This document shows, one piece after another, positions 1 to 9,269 of a DNA stretch of 64,000 nucleotides. The position numbers were made by a program, and so were the translations under genes. The stretch's first letter is position 1. Every line of letters begins with the position of its first letter. The notes under the pieces were generated by a model, which worked only from the letters and a program-made list of their open reading frames with translations, was not told the origin of the DNA and did not search any database. The DNA comes from Planctomycetota bacterium (GTDB taxonomy: Bacteria; Planctomycetota; Planctomycetia; Isosphaerales; Isosphaeraceae): assembly GCA_021791715.1 (NCBI GenBank), contig JAJYWB010000017.1, forward strand, positions 1-64,000, written 5' to 3'.

Positions 1-194
1 CCGAAATCACCGATAACACGTCGAATGCGAATAAAATTTCTTATTCTTATACAAGCGGATCGATCACGGTCGAGGGGAAAACGGCGGTTCCCGAGCCGGC
101 GTCGATCGTTCTGGCGTGCCTGGGATGTCTTGGAGGGCTCCGGTTCTTTAAGGCCTCGTCGCGAGACTTCGTTATTAAGACCGGAAAATCTTAG
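1..194 (+). CDS. PEP-CTERM protein, C-terminal fragment (5' end outside window)
   Basis: The frame that enters at base 3 stays open to a TAG at 192-194 and encodes about 63 residues. It contains the sorting signal VPEPAS, then a hydrophobic stretch (IVLACLGCLGGL) and a basic tail (RFFKASSR), which is the PEP-CTERM architecture. In this family the C-terminus is recognised and cut by an exosortase-type membrane protease, so the product should be exported and anchored or released at the envelope. Nothing can be said about the ectodomain because the start lies to the left of the window. The overlapping frame that starts with ATG at 25 is a shadow: it is arginine-rich and has no family features. 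Confidence 0.8.
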   Translation, partial: EITDNTSNANKISYSYTSGSITVEGKTAVPEPASIVLACLGCLGGLRFFKASSRDFVIKTGKS

Positions 195-681
195 ATCAAT
201 TCTCAGAAAACACCGCATCGATATATGATGCTGTCTGTGAGGATGGATCGCTTTCCGATGGAATTATATTCGTTTGTTCCAGACGCGTCATTTCAGGATT
301 GATCGCTTAGGACGGATTGATCGTCGCGATCCGATCGAACGACGCGGGAATCGTTTTTTTTACCCAATACATCGTCGACGATTGGACGAATGGAATAATC
401 AAAGGATTTCCCTTCTCGTCCGATTCAAGCGTCGCTTGGGAGTCGGAAAGGTGCGGGGATCGAGGATCGACTTGAAGCCTCACTGGGTTTTGGGTCGAGG
501 GCGCGGGATGCGCGATGAAGCCGGCTGATGCACGGGGCATTGCGACCCCTCCTTGGCGACGGTCGAGCGCTACCCAAAGCCCGAGGGGCGGGGGCTCGTA
601 ACGGCGCCGGGCGCGAAATCAACGTTGTTTGGACCCTCGGCCGCACGGAGGTGTTTGGTGTTCTCATTCAAGGCCCGGCGG
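195..681. other. Intergenic region, no gene seen
   Basis: This stretch separates the PEP-CTERM fragment from the CARDB-like gene. The short open frames here on both strands are arginine-rich and lack any protein-like hydrophobic pattern or start signal. I see no tRNA, convincing terminator or repeat. It should hold the promoter of the gene that starts near 682. Confidence 0.5.
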
Positions 682-1767
682 ATGCTTCGCGAAGTCGTCG
701 CACGAGATCGGCGTCGCTTCCGACCGTCGCTCAAAAACGGACTCGGCTCGATCGAACGGCTCGAATCGCGCGAACTCATGGCGTATTCGCCGCTCGGCGT
801 TTCGCTTCCCAACCTGACGGTTTCGGGTTACGCCGGGCCGCTCGCGTTTTGGGGCGGTCCGATCGCGGTTAATTTGAACGTGAGCAACGCGGGCGGCAAC
901 ACGCAGCTTCAACCTCTCTCGCTGGCGCCCGGAGCCGCCACAACCGCGGACGCGGGCCCGTTTTATGTTTCGGTTTTTGTCGTCGCCCGCCCCGGCACAA
1001 GACACTCGGCGACACTCTTCCTGGGGAACGCTTCGTTTCCGCAGGGCTTGCAACAAAACGCGAGCGTGCAACAAACCGCGAATTTCAACCTCCCGACGAT
1101 TCATCCCGGTTTCAGCTCCGCGTACGGAAGCAAAGTCTATCTTGAGCTTGTCGTTAATCCCAATAATCAAGTGAACGTGGGAAATCCTTTCCAAAACACA
1201 TATTTAAACTTGCAAAACCCGATTCGAATCACGCCTCCGGCCGCGGCGGTCTCGGTGGTGGGATCGGACCTTCCTTCGGTGTTGCAGCCGGGCGATACGA
1301 TCGCCCCCAATTTTGAGCTCGCGAACTTCGGCGCGATCAGCACGACGGTCGGCGGAACTCTCGACGTTCAGCTTGTCGCCTCGCGATCGCGGTTCTTCAA
1401 TCGGGGAACGACGGTGATCGCGAATTACCCGGTCGAAGTCGTGCAGCCGCAATCGAACGCGCCGACGCAAGATTTCGTTCCCGCGAACGTGAACCTGCAG
1501 CAACAGAGCAATTTTGAGACGATCCGCGGCGGTCCCGTCACGTTGCCGACAAGTCCAAGGCGTTATTATATCGGTTTCGTCGTCAATCCTCAGACGGTCG
1601 TCCCGGCGCTCGCCTCGTTGCGTCGACCCCAGCCGCTTCTTATCTCGCAGGTTCGAACCGTCGGGCCGCCGATCCCTGGGCTTCCCCCCGCGGGAGTTAT
1701 CGGCCAACAGATCACGCCGTTCCCCAATCCGTTCCCTTACCCCAACGCGCCGATTCCCAACGGGTAA
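682..1767 (+). CDS. Planctomycete extracellular protein with CARDB-like repeats
   Basis: A 361-residue protein if it starts at the ATG at 682; the frame is open upstream to a TTG at 553. Near the N-terminus a basic stretch (RRRFRPSL) is followed by IERLESRELMA, resembling the short arginine-plus-LE-R-L motif that opens many large planctomycete surface proteins. The rest is beta-rich and low in charge. Two segments, about residues 40-170 and 185-330, each read like a CARDB adhesion fold: a GSDLPSVLQPGDTI opening, then alternating hydrophobic strands with repeated YYIGFVVNP-like ends. I infer a surface or extracellular binding protein; no enzyme motif is present. A clear terminator follows at 1798-1828, so it is probably transcribed alone. 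Confidence 0.6.
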   Translation: MLREVVARDRRRFRPSLKNGLGSIERLESRELMAYSPLGVSLPNLTVSGYAGPLAFWGGPIAVNLNVSNAGGNTQLQPLSLAPGAATTADAGPFYVSVFVVARPGTRHSATLFLGNASFPQGLQQNASVQQTANFNLPTIHPGFSSAYGSKVYLELVVNPNNQVNVGNPFQNTYLNLQNPIRITPPAAAVSVVGSDLPSVLQPGDTIAPNFELANFGAISTTVGGTLDVQLVASRSRFFNRGTTVIANYPVEVVQPQSNAPTQDFVPANVNLQQQSNFETIRGGPVTLPTSPRRYYIGFVVNPQTVVPALASLRRPQPLLISQVRTVGPPIPGLPPAGVIGQQITPFPNPFPYPNAPIPNG

Positions 1768-1797
1768 GATCGAACTCGCGTTTCGGAACTTTCGGAT

Positions 1798-1828
1798 CGG
1801 CCGCCCAAGCCGGCGGCCGGTCTTTTTT
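1798..1828 (+). terminator. Rho-independent terminator of the CARDB-like gene
   Basis: A perfect 8-bp stem (1798-1805 with 1812-1819, CGGCCGCC/GGCGGCCG) with a 6-nt loop is followed within 3 nt by six T residues (1823-1828). It starts 30 nt after the stop codon of the upstream gene. Confidence 0.85.
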
Positions 1829-1891
1829 CGAATGACTATAATATCGCATTTTGAATTTATAATATCAATCTGCAACCTGGTTCGACCGCCG

Positions 1892-3580
1892 TCACGCGGT
1901 CGGGGTCGATTCGGCGTCCTCGAGCCCGTGTTCCGAAACCCCGACACGGCGGAGCACGTGCTTCTGAATTTTCCCGGTCACCGTCCGCGGCAATTGATCA
2001 ACGATGCTGATGTATTTTGGTATCTTAAAATGCGCGATTCGATCGCGACAATACGAAACGATCTCTTCGGGAGCGATCGATTCGCCGGCCTTGGGGACGA
2101 TCCACGCCGAAACGACCTCGCCGTAAAGCCGATCGGGAAGCCCGACGATCGCGACCTCGGCGATCTTGGGATGATGATGGAGAAACTCTTCGATCTCGGG
2201 CGGGTGAATGTTCTCGCCGCCTCGAATGATCATTTCTTTGCATCGACCGACGATTCGATATCGGCCGTCGTCGCGGCGAATCGCGAGATCGCCTGTGTGG
2301 AGAAAACCGTTCGAGTCGATCGCCCGTTCGGTCGCCTCGGGCGCCTTGTAATAACCGGCCATCACGACATGTCCGCGCACGCACAATTCCCCCGCGACTC
2401 CGTCCGGAACGCGTTCGCCCGTCGATCGATCAAGGATTTCGACGTCGAGCCCCGGCAACGCCCGCCCAACCGTCCCCACGCGAGCCTCGAGCGGATCGTC
2501 GACGTCGCTGAGCGTGATGATCGGCGACGACTCGGTTTGCCCGTAACCCACACAGATTTCCTTGGCGTGCATCCGATCGACAACCCGCCGTAAAACCGGG
2601 AGCGGGCAGGGGGCGCCCGACATGATCCCCGTGCGAAGAGTCGAAAGATCATATTTCGAAAAGTCTGGATGATCCAATTCCGCGATGAACATCGTGGGAA
2701 CGCCGTAAAGCGAGGTGCACCGTTCGCTTTCGATCGCAGCGAGGACCGCTCCGGGGTCGAAGCTCGTCGACGGAACGACGATCGCCGACCCGTACACGAC
2801 GCAAACGAGCGTTCCCAGCACGCAGCCGAAGCAGTGATAAAACGGCACGGGAACGCAAACGCGATCGGCCTCGGTGTAACGTAGCCTCGCGCCCACGTAA
2901 TAAGCGTTATAAAGAACGTTTTTATGAGTCAGCGTCGCTCCTTTGGGAAGACCCGTCGTTCCCGAGGTGAACTGGATATTGTGCGGATCGCCGGGAACGA
3001 TCGACGATTCGCGATCGGCGAGCGAGGGATCGATCGCGTGTTCGGCGAGCGTCGAGAAATCGAGCAAACCCGATCCCGCGGCCGCTTCGACCGAGATCAA
3101 TCGCGATAGAAGCGGGAATCGGCTCGATCGCCATTCTCCCGGAGCCGCCGAGAGCACCTCGGGACAGATTGATTCAATGATTTGTATGTAATTGGATGAT
3201 TTGTATGGAGGGCCGACGATAAGCGTGCTCACGTCGGCGAGCTTGAGCGCCGCTTCAAGCTCGTGAACGCGATACGCGGGATTGATGTTGACGAACGTCG
3301 CGCCGATCCGCGCCGCCGCGAATTGCGTCGTCACCCATTCGGGACAATTCATCGACCAAATTCCGACGTGCTCACCCGATTGAACGCCTAGTTCGAGCAG
3401 GGCCGATGCGAATCGATCGACGCGACGATCGAGCTCGCTCCACGTCCAACGCACTCCGAGCCTGGGAAAGACGAGCGCGTCGCGATCGGGATATCGAGCG
3501 GAGGCCCTGCGCAAAGCCCCGCTCACCGTCGATCGAGCGACCCATGAGGAGTCCGCGTCGAATTCTATACTTTCGGTCAT
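1892..3580 (-). CDS. AMP-dependent acyl-CoA synthetase
   Basis: A 562-residue ANL-superfamily ligase that activates a carboxylic acid as acyl-AMP and transfers it to coenzyme A. The P-loop TSGTTGLPKGAT lies near residue 190, the GYGQTESSP motif near residue 340, TGDLAIRRDDGRYRIVGR in the hinge region and the catalytic-lysine tail PRTVTGKIQK near the C-terminus. Length is normal for the family. The ATG at 3580 gives the usual N-terminus; the frame is open further upstream but that part is arginine-rich non-protein sequence. It is the last gene of a six-gene minus-strand operon, 56 nt after the enoyl-CoA hydratase, and probably feeds acyl-CoA into that pathway. Substrate (short/medium branched chain) is inferred from context only. 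Confidence 0.88.
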   Translation of the reverse strand: MTESIEFDADSSWVARSTVSGALRRASARYPDRDALVFPRLGVRWTWSELDRRVDRFASALLELGVQSGEHVGIWSMNCPEWVTTQFAAARIGATFVNINPAYRVHELEAALKLADVSTLIVGPPYKSSNYIQIIESICPEVLSAAPGEWRSSRFPLLSRLISVEAAAGSGLLDFSTLAEHAIDPSLADRESSIVPGDPHNIQFTSGTTGLPKGATLTHKNVLYNAYYVGARLRYTEADRVCVPVPFYHCFGCVLGTLVCVVYGSAIVVPSTSFDPGAVLAAIESERCTSLYGVPTMFIAELDHPDFSKYDLSTLRTGIMSGAPCPLPVLRRVVDRMHAKEICVGYGQTESSPIITLSDVDDPLEARVGTVGRALPGLDVEILDRSTGERVPDGVAGELCVRGHVVMAGYYKAPEATERAIDSNGFLHTGDLAIRRDDGRYRIVGRCKEMIIRGGENIHPPEIEEFLHHHPKIAEVAIVGLPDRLYGEVVSAWIVPKAGESIAPEEIVSYCRDRIAHFKIPKYISIVDQLPRTVTGKIQKHVLRRVGVSEHGLEDAESTPTA

Positions 3581-3636
3581 ATCGATCACCCCCGATTTCA
3601 AAGACTCGCCGGCGCACTTGATTTGCCGATTCGATG

Positions 3637-4449
3637 TTACGACTTCGTATCGGAATCGGGTTGAGGAAACCAGTTCGGCGGGCGTTTTTCGAGAAACGCG
3701 GCGATTCCCTCGACCGCCTCGTCGGATACGCGAACCGCCGCGCTGATCGCAGCGGCGCCCCGAAGCGTCGCGGGCCGGAAGAGCGATTCGTCGAGCAGCC
3801 GCTTGGTCGTCGCCAAAGCGTGCGGACCGCATTCGGCGAGCGATCGACCGAGTTCGATCGCACGTTCAAGCAAAAGATCAACCGACGTAATTTCATGAAA
3901 TAGCCCCCACGCGTACGCTTCGTGCGCCGAGATCGGAGTTCCGCTGAGGAGAAGCCGTCGCGCGCGGCGATCGCCCGCCTGACGGATCAAATCGTGCAAA
4001 ACGATCGACGCGACAAGCCCGCGTCGGACCTCGGGATAACCGAGCTTCGCCCCGTCGCTCGCGATCACGAAATCGCACGCGAGCGCCAGCCCCGCGCCCC
4101 CGGCGTAAGCGTCTCCGTTGAGCGCCGCGATCGTCGGCTTGGGAAGCTTGTGCACAAGATCAATTAAATCCGCAATCGCCTGCGCGTTCGCGACCAACCG
4201 CGATTCTTCGGAATGACTGATCGATCCCGTTTTGCTCGCAGATTCCTTCAAATCCATCCCCGCGCAAAACGTCGAGCCGGCGCCCGTCAATACGACAGCG
4301 CGGACGTCCGAATCGCGTCCTGCGCGCTCGATCGCGTCGGATAAATCCTCGATCAATCCGCGCGAAAGCGCGTTCCTCCGCTCGGGACGATTGAGGGTGA
4401 AAATCGCGGTCGTTCCCCGCAATTCACTTAATATTAATGATGCGATCAT
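3637..4449 (-). CDS. Enoyl-CoA hydratase/isomerase family protein, LiuC-like
   Basis: A 270-residue crotonase-fold enzyme. The first oxyanion-hole segment is CAGMDLKE; the second is AYAGGAGLALACD followed by GYPEVRRGLVA. Of the two glutamates typical of classical enoyl-CoA hydratase, only the second (in PEVRRG) is present and the first is replaced by glycine, as in methylglutaconyl-CoA hydratases of the LiuC/AUH type. That matches a neighbourhood with an MCC-like carboxylase and AtuA proteins. The ATG at 4449 is preferred because it lies 4 nt after the stop of the upstream gene; an earlier ATG at 4491 would overlap that gene by 38 nt. Hydration of a 3-methylglutaconyl-CoA-like substrate is inferred, not shown. 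Confidence 0.85.
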   Translation of the reverse strand: MIASLILSELRGTTAIFTLNRPERRNALSRGLIEDLSDAIERAGRDSDVRAVVLTGAGSTFCAGMDLKESASKTGSISHSEESRLVANAQAIADLIDLVHKLPKPTIAALNGDAYAGGAGLALACDFVIASDGAKLGYPEVRRGLVASIVLHDLIRQAGDRRARRLLLSGTPISAHEAYAWGLFHEITSVDLLLERAIELGRSLAECGPHALATTKRLLDESLFRPATLRGAAAISAAVRVSDEAVEGIAAFLEKRPPNWFPQPDSDTKS

Positions 4450-4453
4450 GTTA

Positions 4454-4789
4454 TTAATCCCGGGTGTCGTCGATCGGAATCGATAATTCAAGAAACGCCG
4501 AGGCGAGCGCCTTCCCCTGCGTGTCGAGCCGCGTCGACCCCCCCGCGCCTCCCGCGAGAGCCTTCTCGATCACGAAATTGAACGCGTGAATTCCAGGAAG
4601 CTCATACCGTTTCACATCGCCGACGCCCATCGGTTCAAGAAACTTCGCCGCGACCTCGACGGTGAGAAATCGACGCAACAGCTCATAGCTCGCGCGATCG
4701 CGCGCGACCACGCCGATGTTCGCGCGATCCCCTTTGTCGCCGCTTCGAGCGTGCGCCAGATCTCCCAATCGTACCGTACGAACTTTCAT
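4454..4789 (-). CDS. AtuA-like C-terminal (ferredoxin-fold) domain protein
   Basis: A 111-residue protein opening VRLGDLAHARSGDKGDRANI, the hallmark of the C-terminal domain of AtuA-type (DUF1446) proteins. In many bacteria this domain is fused to the end of the DUF1446 protein; here it is a separate gene placed directly after the DUF1446 gene with a 12-nt gap, so the two products probably form one complex. AtuA is genetically linked to citronellol/geraniol (acyclic terpene) catabolism; its biochemical role is not settled. Gene order and tight spacing put it in the same transcript as the carboxylase and hydratase. Confidence 0.85.
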   Translation of the reverse strand: MKVRTVRLGDLAHARSGDKGDRANIGVVARDRASYELLRRFLTVEVAAKFLEPMGVGDVKRYELPGIHAFNFVIEKALAGGAGGSTRLDTQGKALASAFLELSIPIDDTRD

Positions 4790-4801
4790 GCATATACGCC
4801 T

Positions 4802-6211
4802 TTAACTTATACCGTTGTATTCCAATGATGCGTTCGTCTTCTCCCATTCCGTCGCGGTTCGAATTTCCAATTTCGGCGCGACGAGTTCTCTCGGTATCAA
4901 CACCGGGGCGTAGCCGAACGCGGGGATCGCGCGGGGTCGTCCCGTCGCGTACCCCGCGATTCCCGGAGGGCCCGAAGTCACGAGCGGAGCGATCGACCGA
5001 CAAAACCGCTCGATCGCCTCTTTCGAGGGATCGCGCGCCGTCACTCTTAACATTACTTCGACCGGATCGCGATCGATCAAATGATTGAGAACTCCCGGCA
5101 CGACGTCTCCGGCGCCGATTACCTCCACGCGCGATTGCGCAAGCGAATATCCCGCACGCCTAACGCGTTCGACGACGAGCTCACCCGCGGCGCGAGCCTT
5201 TTTAACCGCGCCTCGTCCCACGACCGCGACGAGCCCGCTCGCGGTCCAACCGTCGCGGTACACCGCCGAAACCTTGAGGAAATCGCTCGGAGAATTCCCT
5301 TTCGCGCCGCGAATCCGCACGCGATTTTGATCGACTTGATCCAATTCCACATGCGTTAAATCGACATCGACGTCGGGGGTGCGGTATCGGCTCGGGTCGT
5401 CGATCTCATAAACAAGTTGCTCGGCGATTGTGCCGGCCGTCACCATTCCTCCCGATCGCTCGGGTTTGGCGATCACGCAAGATCCGTCGCGGTCGAGCAA
5501 GGCGATCGGGTAACCGATCGAAGCGGAATCGGGAATCGCATCCCAATCGCTCCAGAGCCCTCCAGTCGCCTGCGCTCCGCACTCGATCACGTGCCCCGCG
5601 GTCGACGCCGCGGCGAGGAGATCGTATTCATCCCAACCCCAGCCGAACGAAGCGACCGCCGGCCCGAGCGTCAGCGACGCGTCGGCGACACGCCCCGTGA
5701 TCACGATCCGCGCGCCTTCCCCAATCGCTCGAGCGATCGGTTTCGCGCCGAGATACGCGTTGAACGCGATCAATCGATCGGCGTACGGAACGATCGATTC
5801 ACCCGTATCCATATTAACCAGATCGATTTTCGCTTGAATCCATTCAGGTACATTCTTGAGCAGGTCGTCTCCCGCGACGACCGCGATACTTGTTCGGCCG
5901 AGCCCCGACTCGACGAGAATCGACCCGACGTTCCTCACGCACGCCAAGGGGTTCAGCCCTCCCGCGTTGGTGACGATTTTGAGCCGAGGTTGCTCAACCA
6001 AAAAGTTCGAGATACGTTTAATGACTTCGGGAAAATCGGTTACGAAACCCGCGTCCGGATCCTTGGCGCGTCGATGAGCCAGAATCGCCGTCGTGAGTTC
6101 GGCGAGATATTCGAGCGTGAGAAAATCGAGATCGCCGTCGCGCGCCAGGCGAACGGGTGCGTCGACGTCGTCGCCCCAGAAACCCGCGCCGTTTCCCACT
6201 CGAATGCTCAT
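4802..6211 (-). CDS. Acyclic terpene utilisation AtuA family protein (DUF1446)
   Basis: A 469-residue DUF1446 protein. The opening VGNGAGFWGDD, the following LDFLTLEYLAELT and the central FGWGWDEYDLLAAASTAGHVIECG are characteristic of the AtuA family. The family is known from acyclic terpene utilisation clusters beside acyl-CoA carboxylases; no reaction is firmly assigned. It begins with an ATG only 4 nt after the carboxylase stop codon and is followed after 12 nt by its detached C-terminal domain gene, so translation is probably coupled. The domain split is the notable feature compared with the common fused form of about 590 residues. Confidence 0.88.
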   Translation of the reverse strand: MSIRVGNGAGFWGDDVDAPVRLARDGDLDFLTLEYLAELTTAILAHRRAKDPDAGFVTDFPEVIKRISNFLVEQPRLKIVTNAGGLNPLACVRNVGSILVESGLGRTSIAVVAGDDLLKNVPEWIQAKIDLVNMDTGESIVPYADRLIAFNAYLGAKPIARAIGEGARIVITGRVADASLTLGPAVASFGWGWDEYDLLAAASTAGHVIECGAQATGGLWSDWDAIPDSASIGYPIALLDRDGSCVIAKPERSGGMVTAGTIAEQLVYEIDDPSRYRTPDVDVDLTHVELDQVDQNRVRIRGAKGNSPSDFLKVSAVYRDGWTASGLVAVVGRGAVKKARAAGELVVERVRRAGYSLAQSRVEVIGAGDVVPGVLNHLIDRDPVEVMLRVTARDPSKEAIERFCRSIAPLVTSGPPGIAGYATGRPRAIPAFGYAPVLIPRELVAPKLEIRTATEWEKTNASLEYNGIS

Positions 6212-6215
6212 AACT

Positions 6216-8027
6216 TTACACCTGAAAAACGCCGAGAGGGAAGGGGGACGCTTCGGCGGGTCGGGAGACGATATCGAGCGCCTCGATCAGAAAATCGCGG
6301 GTGCGACACGGCTCGATGATCGCGTCGAGCCAGCCGCGAGCCGCGGCGTAGCGGACGTCGGTTTCTCGTTCGTAGCGATCTCTCAATTCTATGTTCAATC
6401 GCTCAATCTCTTGGTCGTCGATCTTTTTACCCTGGCGTTTGAGCGCCGCGACCTGAACGTCGAGCATCGTCCGCGCCGCCTGGCTCCCTCCCATCACCGC
6501 GTATCGAGCGCCGGGCCACGCGACGATCAGACGAGGATCGAACGCCTTGCCGCAAAGCGCGTAATGTCCGGCGCCGAACGAATGACCGATCAGCACCGTG
6601 ATCTTGGGAACGACGCTGTTGCTCACGGCGCTCACGAGCTTCGCCCCGCGTCGGATGATCCCCGATCGTTCGGCGTCGCGGCCGACGTCGAAACCGTTGA
6701 CGTCTTGAAGAAAAAGAATCGGCATTTTCAATTGATTGCACACAAGAACGAATCGCGCCGCCTTCTCGGCGCTCTCGGCGTAAATCACGCCGCCGAACCG
6801 CATCGGCCCGCCGCTTTCGGGACGAAACCGGAGCTTCTGATTGGCGACGATCCCCGCTGAAATCCCGCCGATACGAGCGAAACCCGTGACGATCGTTCGT
6901 CCGTACTCGGCCTTGAATTCGTCGAACGAACCCGCGTCGACGATCGTCGCGAGAGCGTCGCGCATGTCGTATTGAGCCGAGGGGTTGAGCGGGACGATCG
7001 AGTAAACGTCGGTCGAAGGACGAGCCGGACCAACCGATCTTGATCGATGAATCGATTGATCCGAAGGCCAAAGCTCCGCCAAACGTCGGATCCGCTTCAG
7101 GCACGCGTCGTCGTTCGGCTCATGAAAATCAATGGAACCGCTGAAGATCGAGTGCACCCGCGCTCCGCCGAGTTCATCGTGCGAGACGTCCTGGCCGATC
7201 GCCGCCTTCACGAGAGCCGGTCCCGCGAGATAAAGCCCCGATCCTTCGGTCATCAGCACCGTGTCGCACAGTAACGGCAAATACGCCCCTCCCGCGACAC
7301 AATTCCCCATGATCGCCGCGATTTGCGGAATCCCCAGCGCCGATAGCACCGCGTTGTTGCGGAAAATTCTGCCGAAATCGTCGTCGTCGGGAAAAACCTC
7401 GTCCTGAAGCGGTAAAAACACCCCCGACGAATCGACAAGATAAACGATTGGAAGCGCGTTTTCGCCCGCGATCCGCTGCGCCCGAAGGATTTTTTTGATC
7501 GTCATGGGAAAGCACGCGCCCGCCTTCACCGTCGCGTCGTTGGCGACGATCATCGCCCGCCGCCCCGAAATCACGCCGATCCCCGTGACGACCCCCGCCG
7601 AAGCCGCACCGCCCCATTCGGCGTACATTTCCCACGCGGCCCACAAGCCCAGCTCGACGAAAGGCCGCCCGCGATCGACGAGCGCCGCGATCCGCTCACG
7701 CGCCGTCAACCTTCCCTTCGCGTGCTGACGAGCGATCGCGTCTTCGCCTCCTCCACAACGGATGATCGCTTCTTCACCCAACACGCGCTCGACCGACGCC
7801 CGATGCTCGTCCCCAGTCGCGGCCGCGGAATTCTTCGAGGAAACAGAAGCCGCGGACGACGATCCCGCCGGCCCGTTCGAACCGCCGGTCGCGCTCGCCG
7901 AAACGCCCGCGCCGACTTGAGCCTTCGATCGTTCGCCGTCGCCGACGCTCGAAATCGACGCGTTCTCAGCGACGACTTTGCGATTTTGAGACTCCTTCAG
8001 ATCTTTAAAATGACGATCAAAATTCAT
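6216..8027 (-). CDS. Acyl-CoA carboxylase, beta (carboxyltransferase) subunit, MCC/GCC-like
   Basis: A 603-residue carboxyltransferase that would transfer carboxyl from carboxybiotin to an acyl-CoA. From about residue 85 it follows methylcrotonyl/geranyl-CoA carboxylase beta subunits: KGRLTARERIAALVD, the acyl-CoA binding GNCVAGGAYLP segment, and a C-terminal half with GGVIYAESAEKAARF and GHSFGAGHYALCG. The first 80 residues are a Ser/Ala/Gly-rich low-complexity extension not usual for the family. The start at the ATG at 8027 is preferred over an upstream TTG. No biotin-carboxylase/BCCP alpha subunit is present in the window, so it must come from elsewhere. Second gene of the operon, 42 nt after the thiolase. 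Confidence 0.9.
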   Translation of the reverse strand: MNFDRHFKDLKESQNRKVVAENASISSVGDGERSKAQVGAGVSASATGGSNGPAGSSSAASVSSKNSAAATGDEHRASVERVLGEEAIIRCGGGEDAIARQHAKGRLTARERIAALVDRGRPFVELGLWAAWEMYAEWGGAASAGVVTGIGVISGRRAMIVANDATVKAGACFPMTIKKILRAQRIAGENALPIVYLVDSSGVFLPLQDEVFPDDDDFGRIFRNNAVLSALGIPQIAAIMGNCVAGGAYLPLLCDTVLMTEGSGLYLAGPALVKAAIGQDVSHDELGGARVHSIFSGSIDFHEPNDDACLKRIRRLAELWPSDQSIHRSRSVGPARPSTDVYSIVPLNPSAQYDMRDALATIVDAGSFDEFKAEYGRTIVTGFARIGGISAGIVANQKLRFRPESGGPMRFGGVIYAESAEKAARFVLVCNQLKMPILFLQDVNGFDVGRDAERSGIIRRGAKLVSAVSNSVVPKITVLIGHSFGAGHYALCGKAFDPRLIVAWPGARYAVMGGSQAARTMLDVQVAALKRQGKKIDDQEIERLNIELRDRYERETDVRYAAARGWLDAIIEPCRTRDFLIEALDIVSRPAEASPFPLGVFQV

Positions 8028-8069
8028 AATTAATTCCAAATAGCATTGATCGAGTTGAAAATGGTACGA

Positions 8070-9269
8070 TCAGATCTTTGATGGTACGCGATCGCGGCCG
8101 ACGACGACCGCGACCGCGTTGCCCCCTCCCAGACAAGCCGCGGCGACGCCGAAGGTTTCGTTTCGGCGTTCGAGTTCGAGCGCGAGCGAACCCAAAATCC
8201 GGGCGCCGCTGGCGCCGATCGGGTGTCCGAGCGCGATCGCTCCACCGTTGACGTTCACCCGCGATCGATCGAGACCGAGCCCGCGCACGCACGCGACCAT
8301 CTGCGCCGCGAACGCCTCGTTGATCTCAAAGAGATCGATGTCTTGAATTTTCAGATTCGCTCGCGCGATCGCCTTTTGAATCGCGCGTACGGGGGCGAAG
8401 AAAAGTTCGCGAGGCTCTCCTCCCGAGATCGCCGAGGCGACGATCCTCGCCAGGGGGGGCTTATCGAGTTTGCGAACGACCGCCGCGGACGATACGACGA
8501 GCGTCGCGGCGCCGTCGGCGAGGCTCGAAGCGTTTCCCGCGGTCACGACTCCATCGGTCTCGAACGCGGGAACGAGCCGGGTGAGCGATTCGACCGTCGC
8601 GTCGCGCCTGGGGGGTTCGTCCTGGTCGATCGTCGTTTCAATCCCTTTCCGCGAGATCGACCGTATCGGCGCGATTTCGCGCTCAAAGACACCCCGTTCC
8701 TGGGCCGCGACCGCCGAGGCGTGGCTTTCGGCGGAATAACGATCGAGTTCTTCGCGGCCGACGCCGATCGACCTCGCTGTATGTTCGGCGGCGTGTCCCA
8801 TCGGCCATTTCTCAAACGGGCAAGTGAGGCCGTCGTGAAGCATCGAATCGATGAGCGTTTGATCGCCGAACTTCCAGCCGCTTCTACAACCGCGCACGAG
8901 GTGAGGCGCCGAACTCATGCTTTCGATCCCTCCCGCGAGGATCGTTTCGGCGTCGCCCGATCTTATCAAGTTATCGGCGAGCATCACCGCTCTTAATCCC
9001 GATCCGCACACCATGTTGACGGTGAGCGCGCTTTTTTCGGGCGGGATTGACGCGGCGATCGCGACCTGCCGTGCGGGGTTTTGCCCGAGCCCCGCCTGTA
9101 GCACATTGCCGATGATCGCCTCGTCGATGTCGCCCGGATCGATTCCGCAATCGGCGATCGCGGCCCGCGCCGCGATTGCGCCGAGTTCGACCGCCGAGTA
9201 GCCCGCGAGAGCCCCCAGATAACGGCCGATCGGCGTTCTTCGCGTCGCGATCAGATAGGATGAATTCAT
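8070..9269 (-). CDS. Acetyl-CoA C-acetyltransferase (thiolase)
   Basis: A 399-residue thiolase, the standard length. The nucleophilic cysteine lies in [12 protein letters not shown] near residue 90, the [10 protein letters not shown] histidine motif near residue 350 and the second cysteine in [13 protein letters not shown] near the C-terminus. It makes or cleaves acetoacetyl-CoA or longer 3-ketoacyl-CoA. The ATG at 9269 has a GAGG Shine-Dalgarno 8 nt upstream; the open frame beyond it is not protein-like. It is the first gene of the six-gene operon, so the operon promoter should lie in the region to its right (9270 onward), where imperfect direct repeats occur. Confidence 0.93.
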   Translation of the reverse strand: MNSSYLIATRRTPIGRYLGALAGYSAVELGAIAARAAIADCGIDPGDIDEAIIGNVLQAGLGQNPARQVAIAASIPPEKSALTVNMVCGSGLRAVMLADNLIRSGDAETILAGGIESMSSAPHLVRGCRSGWKFGDQTLIDSMLHDGLTCPFEKWPMGHAAEHTARSIGVGREELDRYSAESHASAVAAQERGVFEREIAPIRSISRKGIETTIDQDEPPRRDATVESLTRLVPAFETDGVVTAGNASSLADGAATLVVSSAAVVRKLDKPPLARIVASAISGGEPRELFFAPVRAIQKAIARANLKIQDIDLFEINEAFAAQMVACVRGLGLDRSRVNVNGGAIALGHPIGASGARILGSLALELERRNETFGVAAACLGGGNAVAVVVGRDRVPSKI

